From: a virus
IMG/VR virus record: IMGVR_UViG_3300025141_000368
Coordinates: 1-34,699 of that record
DNA: 34,699 nucleotides
Strand: one strand, 5' to 3'
Position numbers and translations under genes: made by a program. Under the pieces are notes generated by a model that had not been told where the DNA came from, did not search any database, and saw only the letters and a list, made by a program, of their open reading frames with translations. Positions 8,035 to 17,075 of this stretch are shown here, one piece after another (positions within the stretch are counted from its first letter, which is position 1; every line of letters starts with the position of its first letter).

Positions 8035-11000
8035 TGCCTTTACCCAAGGAATATTTTGACATATTAAAATCAGGAGATAAACCGCTAACAGCTCCTGCAC
8101 AAACTTCTGGAATTTCATATCCAGATCTAACTCCAGATACTCAAATGGATCAAGGTAGTGCATGGGATTCCCTTGGGGATTTTGTGTGGCAATTTGGTGC
8201 TGGCGGTGTATCGGGACTTACTTGGGGTACTTCTGAATTAGCAGCTCCATCTAAACCTTGGGAAGAGATGAGTACAGCTGAAAGATCGGGTTGGATATTA
8301 GGTGAAGGTGCTTCATTGTTTGCACCTTGGGGCCCATTTGGATTGCTCGGTAAGGGCTCTAAATTGGCTGCTAAGGGTGCTAATAAGTTTGTTGGTAAGG
8401 CAGCACAGGAAGCTTCAGAAACGGGCATAGCAAGGCTAACTGGTAAACAAGCCACAGCTGTAGCTGCAGCTCAGGCAAAGGGCGTTAAGTTCACAGATGA
8501 TATAGTTGAAGGATTAAATAAGGTAGCCAAAGATGACTTAGGTGTTAGCTGGATTAAAGATTTAGGTGCTACTGGTACTGCAGCTCTAAATGCTAGTGAT
8601 AATTTAGCATCTAGTGGCACACGGGCTGTAATGAAATCCTTTAAAGATGCTGGTATAGATATAGCAGAGCGTGATGCTAGAAGAATAGCAGGTGAATTTG
8701 TTGAACAAATTAAAGATGGTGCTTATGTAAATGATGTAGCTGAATGGGTTACTCGTGGTTTAGTTAATAATAGATTAATTCCTTTTAAGGCTGGTGGCTT
8801 TCTATCTAAATATCTAGGCATGGCAGCACAAGATCTGATGATGATGGGTACTCATGGGTTAATATCTGGTAAGATTAAGGCTATTGCTAACGGTGAAGAC
8901 TTTGATGCTAGTGGAGCTTTAAGCCATGCAGGTATGATGTCACTTGGTTTCCCACTTATAAGAATGATTAAATGGGGTGGTGTAGCCAATGTATCTACTG
9001 GTGTTAAGGCTTATATGGGTAAGTTTAAGAATACTAACTATAAAGCCATTGAAGAAACACATGGTCAAGATGTAGTTAAGAATATGCTTAGACTTATGGT
9101 ACGTGGATCTAAGAAAGATTTATTGAGCAGGAGTAAGTTAGGTGATGCTCATTGGAAAGCAGGCGGTAAAATATACAAAAGTGCTGAAGAAATAGAGAGA
9201 GCTTTACCTAAAATGAAGATGGCTGATGTTCATACTCTACTTAATAAGATGAATAAGACTGTTAATCAAGAGCTCTTAAAGAAATGGGGCCCCGGATTTC
9301 TAGAAGATCTAGGTAAATCTATACCAAGAATGGGTGTAGGTGTTCTTGCTATGAATCCTTGGGTACTTGATAAGGATGCTTGGGGTTCTATGGAAGGCCC
9401 TGAACTAGCATCACATATGTTCATGTCTGCTGTAATGACTAAAGGTAGGGGTGCTTGGGGTCATAAACAGCAACGTGCATACTTTGCAGACTTTACTCCT
9501 TACCATGAAGCTTTACATTTGCTTGGCGTAGATACTAAGAATGTAGAAAATGTTCTTAGATTTCATGATGGTAAAGCAGTCTATGAAGGTATGGGTCTTG
9601 CTCTTGGTACACATGAAGTGGGTCGGGAAATTGTAAATATATTTGATGGTGAGTTAAAGAATGCTGAATCCAGACCATCCGGTAGGGATTTTAGTAATCC
9701 CGATCACAGTTTGGCTATGGATCTTGGTAATTTATATAATGTAATAAAGAATCAAGCTGATCCAAATTTCAAACCTATCAAAGTAGAAAATCTTGATGCT
9801 AAAACTCTAAACAATCTAGCTCATAAATTGAAAGGTATCAAGTTTGAAGATGGTACTACAGTTGATGAGATAGGATATGAAGGTGCTTTAGTTAAACTTA
9901 CTGTTGAGCCTGCAAAGCGTGGGCTTGAGATATATAAGCAGATGATGTCTGCTCTTGGTAGTGAACTTGGTTATGGTGTTTCTGTAACTGAAGATGGTAG
10001 AGTTACTGGTAGTCATATATTATCTAATAAAGAAGGAAAGAATATTGATGATGCTAATACCTATAATAGAGTACTGGATGCTTTAAGGGATATTAATGAA
10101 GCTAGTGTTAAGACTGGTATAGATGGTGAGTCTGAAATTATAAATTATGAAAAGATTGTTAAGAAGAGTGGCTTATCTGAAGAAGAATTTAATATAAGAA
10201 CTCGTGAAATTATTGATGAGCACATGGATGTGCTTGGTAGAGAGTATGGTGATAAGAATATCTATAGAGATCCTGTTAATGAAAATCCAATGTTTGATTT
10301 CTTCAAGCAAGCTAAGAATGTCGAAGCTGCTGAGAGAGTATATAATATATCTCAAGGAAAGTTTCCATCTGGAGATCCAGCAGCAGATCATATTCTTACA
10401 GAGAATCTAGATACATTATTTAAATTAAGTGATGGTAGGTATGCTAATTCTATAGATTCATATAAAAATCTTATCAAAGGATTGGTTAAAGATCCTCAGA
10501 CTGACAAAGAGAAGGCTGCTAACGAAAAGATAATAGAAAATATTGAGGATCTTCGTCAATTATTTGATCTTAGAAAGAATGCATTGGGTGGTGCTTCTAG
10601 AAAAGATGCTGGTGAAAAGGGCACAATAGATGCTGAAGGATTATCTATAGTACAAAGAAAATGGAATGATATATTTAAAAGCCTCCCTGTTGAATGGAAA
10701 CAGAACTGGTCTACTCATACTAAGAAATTATATATAGAAAGAATGTACAAAGGGCGTGGCTTTGATAGAAGAGCTATAAATCTTATTAGCTTCATGTCTG
10801 ATCATGGCTTGGTACTACCGGGTGAAGATGGCTCTATTAATATGCCGTCTAAAGAGGCTGTGCTGCAGGAACTGAAGGGTAAGGTTTCTAAGAAACAGCT
10901 GGCTGAATATGAAAGAGCATTAAGTACTATTAGACAGGTACTTGGTGATGATGTTGTTAAGGAAATTGATTGGGCTTTTACTGAGAGTGGCAGGAGACAG

Positions 11001-14000
11001 CTTGAAGAAGTAGATATGAGTAATTATCTCAAAGCTGCAAAGCTACTTGGCAATGAGATGTATGCAGATATGCTTGTTAATACTCAGGCAGTTCTTCAGG
11101 AGATTAGTGCTAAGTCTAGGGGTATGAGGCAGAGAATACATGAATTACATGATGAAGTTACAACCCTTCTTGAGACATTAGATCCAGTTAGTAATAAAGC
11201 TCCTGTTAAAGACCCTATTGGAGAGATACATGCTTTAAAAGATAAGCTTATGTCCTTAGAAGAAGTAGCTAGAACCAAGGAAAGTAAGGACGATCTTGGT
11301 CAGGCTATCATCCAGCTACATACCTTGATTGATTCTATTGATCCTAAGACACGTAAGTTCAATGTAGGTAAGAAAAGGATTCTTACAGAAGAAGAACAGT
11401 TATCTGGTGATGAGTTTGGGATACATGATGCTTTAACCCGTCCACTTCAAACTACCTTATCTAAATTATATGCTAGAGAACATGAGTCCGTTGATAAATT
11501 AAGAGATCTTGTTGTCAAACTGGAGAATCTTTCTTCTACTGGTAAGGCTGGGCTTGGTCTTGATAAGTCTCATACTATGAGAATTATAGAAGATATGTCA
11601 AGAGAATGGTATGAAACTTACAGGGGAGAAAAGGGTAAAGGTGTTAAGGTTTTATCCGAACTTATTACAGAAATAAACCAGAAGGGTTTCTTTGGTGATG
11701 CTATTAAATTATTAGAAGGTATTAATGAGCGTGTTAATCGTGAGGTTATTCTTAATAATGAACATCACCCCCTTAATGAAGATGGTGTCCGCATGGCTGA
11801 AGCCCTTGAAGCTGGATATAAAACACATGAGCATCATCGTAGTCCAATAGAAATAGCAAAAGATTATGGTCTTGTCGATAAGGATGGTAAGATAGATGAA
11901 AGCTTTAAGATTGCTGTAGCCCAGAATCCATATAAAGCGTTAGTTGAGAATGTACGTGAGCAGATATTTGCTCAAGATCCTGCAAAGAAAACCTTAGCTC
12001 AGAAGCAGGCTGAGTGGAGGAAGTTTAGAGAGAAGGATGCTGTTGAACTCTTAACAAATATTCTAAACTCTAAGCCTATTAATAAAGTAAAGATACTTGG
12101 CATCACAAAAGATGGCAAGAGGCGTGGTATCCTTGAGTTTAATAATAATGCTCCACACATACAACATCCCAATACTCAGTATTTTAATGATAAGGGATAT
12201 AAAGTTCATTGGATAGATGATACAATGAGCATTGATATTGGTGATGGCAGACTGAGGAACGCAAGTATCAGTAGTTTTGATAGTCCAAATCAGATACAGA
12301 AGTTCTTGAATGAAGCTCTTCGTACTGATAAGATTACTCAAGACATACTTGATGGCTTTAAATCTATAGATCCCGGTCTAAGTGAAAAAGATATACGAAA
12401 AATCCTTAAGAATCCTACTGACTATGTATTCTATCTACGCTTATCTCCTATGGATAAGATGATGTTTATAGGCACTGAAAAGAATCTTAAGCTTATGGAT
12501 ACAGAGTTTGAAGCTTGGTATGACAATGCTTTAAATAGATATTCTGGTAAAGAGCGTGACATTTTCAAAGGAATGTTTGAACATCTAAAGACTGCTTCTA
12601 ATAGTTCACGACATATGGTTGAACTGAAAATGCTCTTACCTTACATTGAACATGCTGGAAAGAGAAGTGCTATCGATCAAATGATTGCTGAGTATGCTGG
12701 AGATGCTAGACCTCAAACTCTTGCCAAGATACAGGCTAACATGTATAAACGTGGCTTCCTATCTGATGGTGGTACTACTCAACCAATGAGACCTGAAGTA
12801 TTAAACTGGATGAAAAATCATCATCCCAATACAGAGGTTAGAGATATAGCTGATAAAGCTTTACAGAATGGTGGCTTTGTTGCAGGTGTTCTTGGCGATT
12901 TATTAGCAGAAGGGGACAAATCTCATCCATTAAATATAGAAAATATATCAATGGGACAGCTACAAATTATAGGAAATCAAGCATCTGGTTTAGTTAAGGA
13001 ACTAGCTCAAGCACAGCAGAGATCTTTAGATAATATGCCTAGCCTTATGGCTTCTCTACTCGATGGTGCTAAGTTTGCATCTGAAAGAGTGATGAAACTT
13101 GTTATGGCTCAGAAAGGTATGCTTGATACGGACTTTACTAATAGCCCTAACGGAGCTAAGACAATTATATTTGCTGTAGGTGGTAATCAAATGCTTGGTA
13201 AAGGATATATGATTTATCATCCAGAGATAGCAGCACACATGCCTGATGGTGTAGACATATTACTTGGAGAAACAGCTGCTAAAACTTATGATGGTACAGC
13301 TATGAATGGCTCTAAGCTTTCAGCTTATGATATGTCTGGAGCTGGTACCGCATGGCAGAGTTCAATAAAAAATCTTGGCAATGGCAATAGAATGTTAATG
13401 CCTATTGAGAGTCTTGGGATATCATTCACATCTAAGAATGAAAGTGGCGTAGCTATATCTCCTTCTATCTTTGACTTTCAGTCTCCAGCAGCAATAGATA
13501 AAGCTATTGCATGGATGGGATTTGAAGCTAAACTGAAACAAATTGGTGTACAATGGAATACAGTTCATAAAGATGGTGCAAAATTAGCTGAATGGCTGTA
13601 TGAAATAGGACAATCTGAGGGTAACCCACTGGATAAGGGCGATACTGGCCTCTCTAAGCTACTTTTTGAGTACGGGGCTATGCCTAACAACCCTTTGGTA
13701 CAAAAGGCTCTTAGAAGGCTGTTACGGAGCTCAAACTACAAACACTTAGGTAAGGTACCTAATCAACAAGGTGGTGAAGATAACTTTATCGTACCTAATA
13801 TTGATGGAAAATTGTCAGTACCTTTATATGCAGAGTTACATGCAACAGGATATAAGTTTGACCCAACAACAGCTAAAAATATACGTATAGCTGGAGAGCA
13901 GATAGATAGAGCCACTGTAAATTATGGTGGTATAGGTCTTAATAAGCATACTGCTGGAAGACAGCTGGGGAATGGAATTGGATCTAATCTTGAGGGTGAA

Positions 14001-16970
14001 AGATTTATATTTAGAGATGGTAATGGTGTGGATGTAGTGATTGGTATAGAAAATGGTAAGTTTAAATTCCATAGCACATTTTATGATAGAGTTGGTAAAG
14101 ATGTATTGTATAAAGGCACAGATGCTGGAGGTGTAGATGCTTATCGTGATGCTAATCTTTCAATGGAATCTACTAGCAGAGTAAAGGCTGAAGCTCAACT
14201 TAAAGATCTTATGACTAAAGTAAAACAACATGATCTTAATTATTTTGATGTGTTTAGATTGTTGAATGGTCAAACTATAACTAAAGAGAAGAATGGAATT
14301 ACAAGTACATTTGATATGCCTGTAGATGCTTCTCTTAAAATGCAGTTTGGACTTATGTCTCATGCTGTACCAGTTGTTGGACATGATAAGGTTATATTCC
14401 GTGTAGAAAAAATATTAAATAATATGGAAGGGCTTACTGAAGTTAATGTACATGATCTTCGTACTATAATGCAGAGAGATAATGATGGAGATCATTTATT
14501 CCAACATACTAAATTACCTTGGGAAGTATTTGAAGCATTCGCTAAAGAGAATGGTCGTAAGGATGACTTTAGAATGTTTGATAGAGGTGAAGTTCTTAAT
14601 TCAGATTACATAAATATCTTTGGTGTTGGTGAGAATGGTAGAGCAGGAGAAAAGGGAGAGCAAGTAGGCTTTCATAATTATGCTGCCAAGCTACACAAAG
14701 CACAGATGATGGTAGGTCAGGTGATAGGAGCAAGGAATGCTATCTCTTGGCTGAATAGATTAGGTTTTAATATGGATGGTAATCCCCTCCTTAAAGATAT
14801 GATCTCTCGTAACAAAATGAGTTCAGATGAATGGAAGACTATGGATAAGTTTTATGATACTATTCAGAATGCTTTAGATATTCATGGTGGTATTCATGAA
14901 GCTATACAAAGCCAGCAGAAGTTGAGAGATTTCCTATTCTTTGGCCATAGTGAAAAGTTTGCAGAACCTACTGATGATCCAGTATTTGATAAGCATAATC
15001 AACCGGGACTTGGATTCTTTCAAGACCCTGCTTTTGGTAAGACAAGATTGCAGAAAGAAATATTCTATGAGATACTCAGGACTCTAAAGAAATCTAATAT
15101 GATACAGAATGATACTTGGGATGAAAAAGGTAGTCGTTCTCCAGAACCATTTGAAATTAAGAATGCTTATTATGATATGAGAGCTTTCTTTACTAATCCA
15201 ACTTCTTATTTAGCTACTAAGTTAGCTAGAAAAATAGGTCGCATGAGTGATCATGACGGGGCACGATCAAAGTTAGCAGCTGAACATGCCTTTATGTTTT
15301 ATGGTGACACTTATGATGTCAAGAGATTGGGAGATTCTAATTCTGGAAGAACAAGATTGTATTTTGATATGTTAAAAGGTAAGCATACTAGTATAATGAA
15401 GCAGATATTTAGCTTTGATCATAGACAGGTTCCAGCTGATAACCCTGAAGCTGCATTTGATATGTCTATAGGTGGTCATGTTATGAAGGGTCTTCTAAAG
15501 CAGAATGCATTTTGGGATGCTAATTATGAAGGATTGGATGGTGGAAACATGGAGATGTATAATAAAGCAGGGTTCTTTGTGAAGAGTATTGAAAGTTTTG
15601 TAGAGACAGCTCGTATGTTTGGTGACGATCCAGTGATAGCAGCACATAATTTAGAGAAGGCAGGCAATGCTATGTCAATTGTATCATTTGATTCTCAGCC
15701 TGTATCTTCTGCTATACGAAATGGTTTAAATAATGGTATACTTAGAGAGTTGATACAAAGACAGCACAGAAATGTGATGGGAACTCTTGAATATTTTAGA
15801 GCAGAACGGTTTGCTAATCCTGATAAGGTGGAGAAATTACAGAGAAGGCTCGGTAATTTACAGGCTGCTATGGATATAATGGACAATCAGATAGCTAAAG
15901 ATATGGTTATTGATCGTCCCGATTCTCGGATTGTTTCCCCTAAAAAGAAAGGTAAGATGCCTTTTAATCACCTTAAGAAAGGTCAGAAGGTTGCTGTCTA
16001 TCGTGTTAGAGGTGATGTTAAAGTTATTAATAAAGATGAGAAGCCTACTCTTTATAACCATAGGATAGATGGAGAGAAGCGTTTAGATTATGGACAGCTT
16101 GAGTTTGTAGGTAACTTTGATATGAATAGTAAGCCTATAATTACACGAGCTGGCTACTCATATATAATAGACTCCAAACCTAAACAACGTATTTCTCAGA
16201 GTAGCAATGAAGCCAGATATAGTCAGGCTTTATTTAAAGCTACCTATGGTAATGATGTCAAACCAGAAAGGTTTATAAAGACAGAGAATGTATCTGATTT
16301 TAGAGATGATGTACGTAGACTGAGAGCATCTATCAGCATGGATTATATTAAAACAGTACAAGATGCTATGTCTAATCGTGTTCTAAGTGAGGGACTTTAT
16401 GCCTTGGAGCAAGCCAAAGAAGCTAGAGCTATAGCTGAATTTGTAGAGCGGTGGAAAGATAATGTTGTTGAAAGTCAGGATCCTATGAATATGTTACTTA
16501 GATATTTATTACAACCACAAGTTACACCATCATCATACTATAAAGATGCTCAAGGTCATGAGATGCCTGCCTATAAAACTAATGAACATTTATATAAAAC
16601 ACTCCTACAATGGGCAGAGAATAATGGACATCATGCTTTTGTTAAACAATTAGTAAAAGATGTTGAGCATTATGCTGCCGGTAAAGATACAGAAGTAGAT
16701 ATTAGTAGCTATGATAGGAGCACTATGGATAGATTTGACTACTCGCAGCTAGGTAATATGGCTAATCCTGTTAGGTCTTTAGCTAAACATCTTAATTTAT
16801 TCTTTGCTTCACCAACACTGGATGCTAAGTTGGATGGTATTATACCTAGATCAAGGGGAGAAGTGAAGACAGTTATAGATAAGGATGGAAATAAGGTACC
16901 AATACGTAGGACGCCTAAGAAGGGAGAGTTCTGGAAGATCCAGACTGATCAGACAGGTGAACCTTGCTAA
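8034..16970 (+). CDS. Giant virion-associated protein with candidate RNA polymerase and zincin motifs
   Basis: A 2,978-residue ORF, about a quarter of the window. The N-terminus (residues about 40-130) is rich in Gly, Ala and Trp with amphipathic segments (GSAWDSLGDFVWQFGAGGVS), like injected internal proteins. HEALH at 491-495 fits a zincin HExxH site. At 2149-2153 the sequence RDNDGDH matches the DxDGD catalytic Mg-binding signature of two-barrel RNA polymerases (beta' NADFDGD), preceded by a plausible barrel strand region (GLMSHAVPVVGHDKVIFRVE). Lys1750 (ETAAKTYDG) and Lys1801 (FTSKNESG) could be the lysines of the partner barrel, but this is weak. Crass-like and some other phages carry a giant virion RNA polymerase, in some cases reported with a zincin domain. 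I infer an injected early-transcription enzyme. Confidence 0.55.
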   Translation: MPLPKEYFDILKSGDKPLTAPAQTSGISYPDLTPDTQMDQGSAWDSLGDFVWQFGAGGVSGLTWGTSELAAPSKPWEEMSTAERSGWILGEGASLFAPWGPFGLLGKGSKLAAKGANKFVGKAAQEASETGIARLTGKQATAVAAAQAKGVKFTDDIVEGLNKVAKDDLGVSWIKDLGATGTAALNASDNLASSGTRAVMKSFKDAGIDIAERDARRIAGEFVEQIKDGAYVNDVAEWVTRGLVNNRLIPFKAGGFLSKYLGMAAQDLMMMGTHGLISGKIKAIANGEDFDASGALSHAGMMSLGFPLIRMIKWGGVANVSTGVKAYMGKFKNTNYKAIEETHGQDVVKNMLRLMVRGSKKDLLSRSKLGDAHWKAGGKIYKSAEEIERALPKMKMADVHTLLNKMNKTVNQELLKKWGPGFLEDLGKSIPRMGVGVLAMNPWVLDKDAWGSMEGPELASHMFMSAVMTKGRGAWGHKQQRAYFADFTPYHEALHLLGVDTKNVENVLRFHDGKAVYEGMGLALGTHEVGREIVNIFDGELKNAESRPSGRDFSNPDHSLAMDLGNLYNVIKNQADPNFKPIKVENLDAKTLNNLAHKLKGIKFEDGTTVDEIGYEGALVKLTVEPAKRGLEIYKQMMSALGSELGYGVSVTEDGRVTGSHILSNKEGKNIDDANTYNRVLDALRDINEASVKTGIDGESEIINYEKIVKKSGLSEEEFNIRTREIIDEHMDVLGREYGDKNIYRDPVNENPMFDFFKQAKNVEAAERVYNISQGKFPSGDPAADHILTENLDTLFKLSDGRYANSIDSYKNLIKGLVKDPQTDKEKAANEKIIENIEDLRQLFDLRKNALGGASRKDAGEKGTIDAEGLSIVQRKWNDIFKSLPVEWKQNWSTHTKKLYIERMYKGRGFDRRAINLISFMSDHGLVLPGEDGSINMPSKEAVLQELKGKVSKKQLAEYERALSTIRQVLGDDVVKEIDWAFTESGRRQLEEVDMSNYLKAAKLLGNEMYADMLVNTQAVLQEISAKSRGMRQRIHELHDEVTTLLETLDPVSNKAPVKDPIGEIHALKDKLMSLEEVARTKESKDDLGQAIIQLHTLIDSIDPKTRKFNVGKKRILTEEEQLSGDEFGIHDALTRPLQTTLSKLYAREHESVDKLRDLVVKLENLSSTGKAGLGLDKSHTMRIIEDMSREWYETYRGEKGKGVKVLSELITEINQKGFFGDAIKLLEGINERVNREVILNNEHHPLNEDGVRMAEALEAGYKTHEHHRSPIEIAKDYGLVDKDGKIDESFKIAVAQNPYKALVENVREQIFAQDPAKKTLAQKQAEWRKFREKDAVELLTNILNSKPINKVKILGITKDGKRRGILEFNNNAPHIQHPNTQYFNDKGYKVHWIDDTMSIDIGDGRLRNASISSFDSPNQIQKFLNEALRTDKITQDILDGFKSIDPGLSEKDIRKILKNPTDYVFYLRLSPMDKMMFIGTEKNLKLMDTEFEAWYDNALNRYSGKERDIFKGMFEHLKTASNSSRHMVELKMLLPYIEHAGKRSAIDQMIAEYAGDARPQTLAKIQANMYKRGFLSDGGTTQPMRPEVLNWMKNHHPNTEVRDIADKALQNGGFVAGVLGDLLAEGDKSHPLNIENISMGQLQIIGNQASGLVKELAQAQQRSLDNMPSLMASLLDGAKFASERVMKLVMAQKGMLDTDFTNSPNGAKTIIFAVGGNQMLGKGYMIYHPEIAAHMPDGVDILLGETAAKTYDGTAMNGSKLSAYDMSGAGTAWQSSIKNLGNGNRMLMPIESLGISFTSKNESGVAISPSIFDFQSPAAIDKAIAWMGFEAKLKQIGVQWNTVHKDGAKLAEWLYEIGQSEGNPLDKGDTGLSKLLFEYGAMPNNPLVQKALRRLLRSSNYKHLGKVPNQQGGEDNFIVPNIDGKLSVPLYAELHATGYKFDPTTAKNIRIAGEQIDRATVNYGGIGLNKHTAGRQLGNGIGSNLEGERFIFRDGNGVDVVIGIENGKFKFHSTFYDRVGKDVLYKGTDAGGVDAYRDANLSMESTSRVKAEAQLKDLMTKVKQHDLNYFDVFRLLNGQTITKEKNGITSTFDMPVDASLKMQFGLMSHAVPVVGHDKVIFRVEKILNNMEGLTEVNVHDLRTIMQRDNDGDHLFQHTKLPWEVFEAFAKENGRKDDFRMFDRGEVLNSDYINIFGVGENGRAGEKGEQVGFHNYAAKLHKAQMMVGQVIGARNAISWLNRLGFNMDGNPLLKDMISRNKMSSDEWKTMDKFYDTIQNALDIHGGIHEAIQSQQKLRDFLFFGHSEKFAEPTDDPVFDKHNQPGLGFFQDPAFGKTRLQKEIFYEILRTLKKSNMIQNDTWDEKGSRSPEPFEIKNAYYDMRAFFTNPTSYLATKLARKIGRMSDHDGARSKLAAEHAFMFYGDTYDVKRLGDSNSGRTRLYFDMLKGKHTSIMKQIFSFDHRQVPADNPEAAFDMSIGGHVMKGLLKQNAFWDANYEGLDGGNMEMYNKAGFFVKSIESFVETARMFGDDPVIAAHNLEKAGNAMSIVSFDSQPVSSAIRNGLNNGILRELIQRQHRNVMGTLEYFRAERFANPDKVEKLQRRLGNLQAAMDIMDNQIAKDMVIDRPDSRIVSPKKKGKMPFNHLKKGQKVAVYRVRGDVKVINKDEKPTLYNHRIDGEKRLDYGQLEFVGNFDMNSKPIITRAGYSYIIDSKPKQRISQSSNEARYSQALFKATYGNDVKPERFIKTENVSDFRDDVRRLRASISMDYIKTVQDAMSNRVLSEGLYALEQAKEARAIAEFVERWKDNVVESQDPMNMLLRYLLQPQVTPSSYYKDAQGHEMPAYKTNEHLYKTLLQWAENNGHHAFVKQLVKDVEHYAAGKDTEVDISSYDRSTMDRFDYSQLGNMANPVRSLAKHLNLFFASPTLDAKLDGIIPRSRGEVKTVIDKDGNKVPIRRTPKKGEFWKIQTDQTGEPC

Positions 16971-17075
16971 ATGAAAGTTAACGAAAAAGTTATGCTATAT
17001 ATACAAAGTTTTCAAATTGAAAATGAAAAGTCGCCCCACCCAGCGTATCAAATTTTGAAACCTAAAGGAGTTTAA
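16971..17075 (+). CDS. 34-aa ORF between two large virion genes, same frame as both
   Basis: ATG follows the giant's TAA directly, and its own TAA touches the ATG of the next large gene. All three are in one frame. The ribosome binding site is weak (CAGGTGAACCTTGCTAA). The DNA holds a small inverted repeat, TTTTC-AAATT-GAAAA, and a C-rich patch, GTCGCCCCACCC. It may be a true small gene, a spacer, or a remnant of a region that once joined the two large proteins. Confidence 0.35.
   Translation: MKVNEKVMLYIQSFQIENEKSPHPAYQILKPKGV

Noticed and set aside
8150-8455. Minus-strand ORF of 101 aa at the start of the giant gene
   Set aside because: Antisense reading of a Gly/Ala-rich coding region; Pro/Ser/Ala bias is a by-product and no minus-strand operon exists there.
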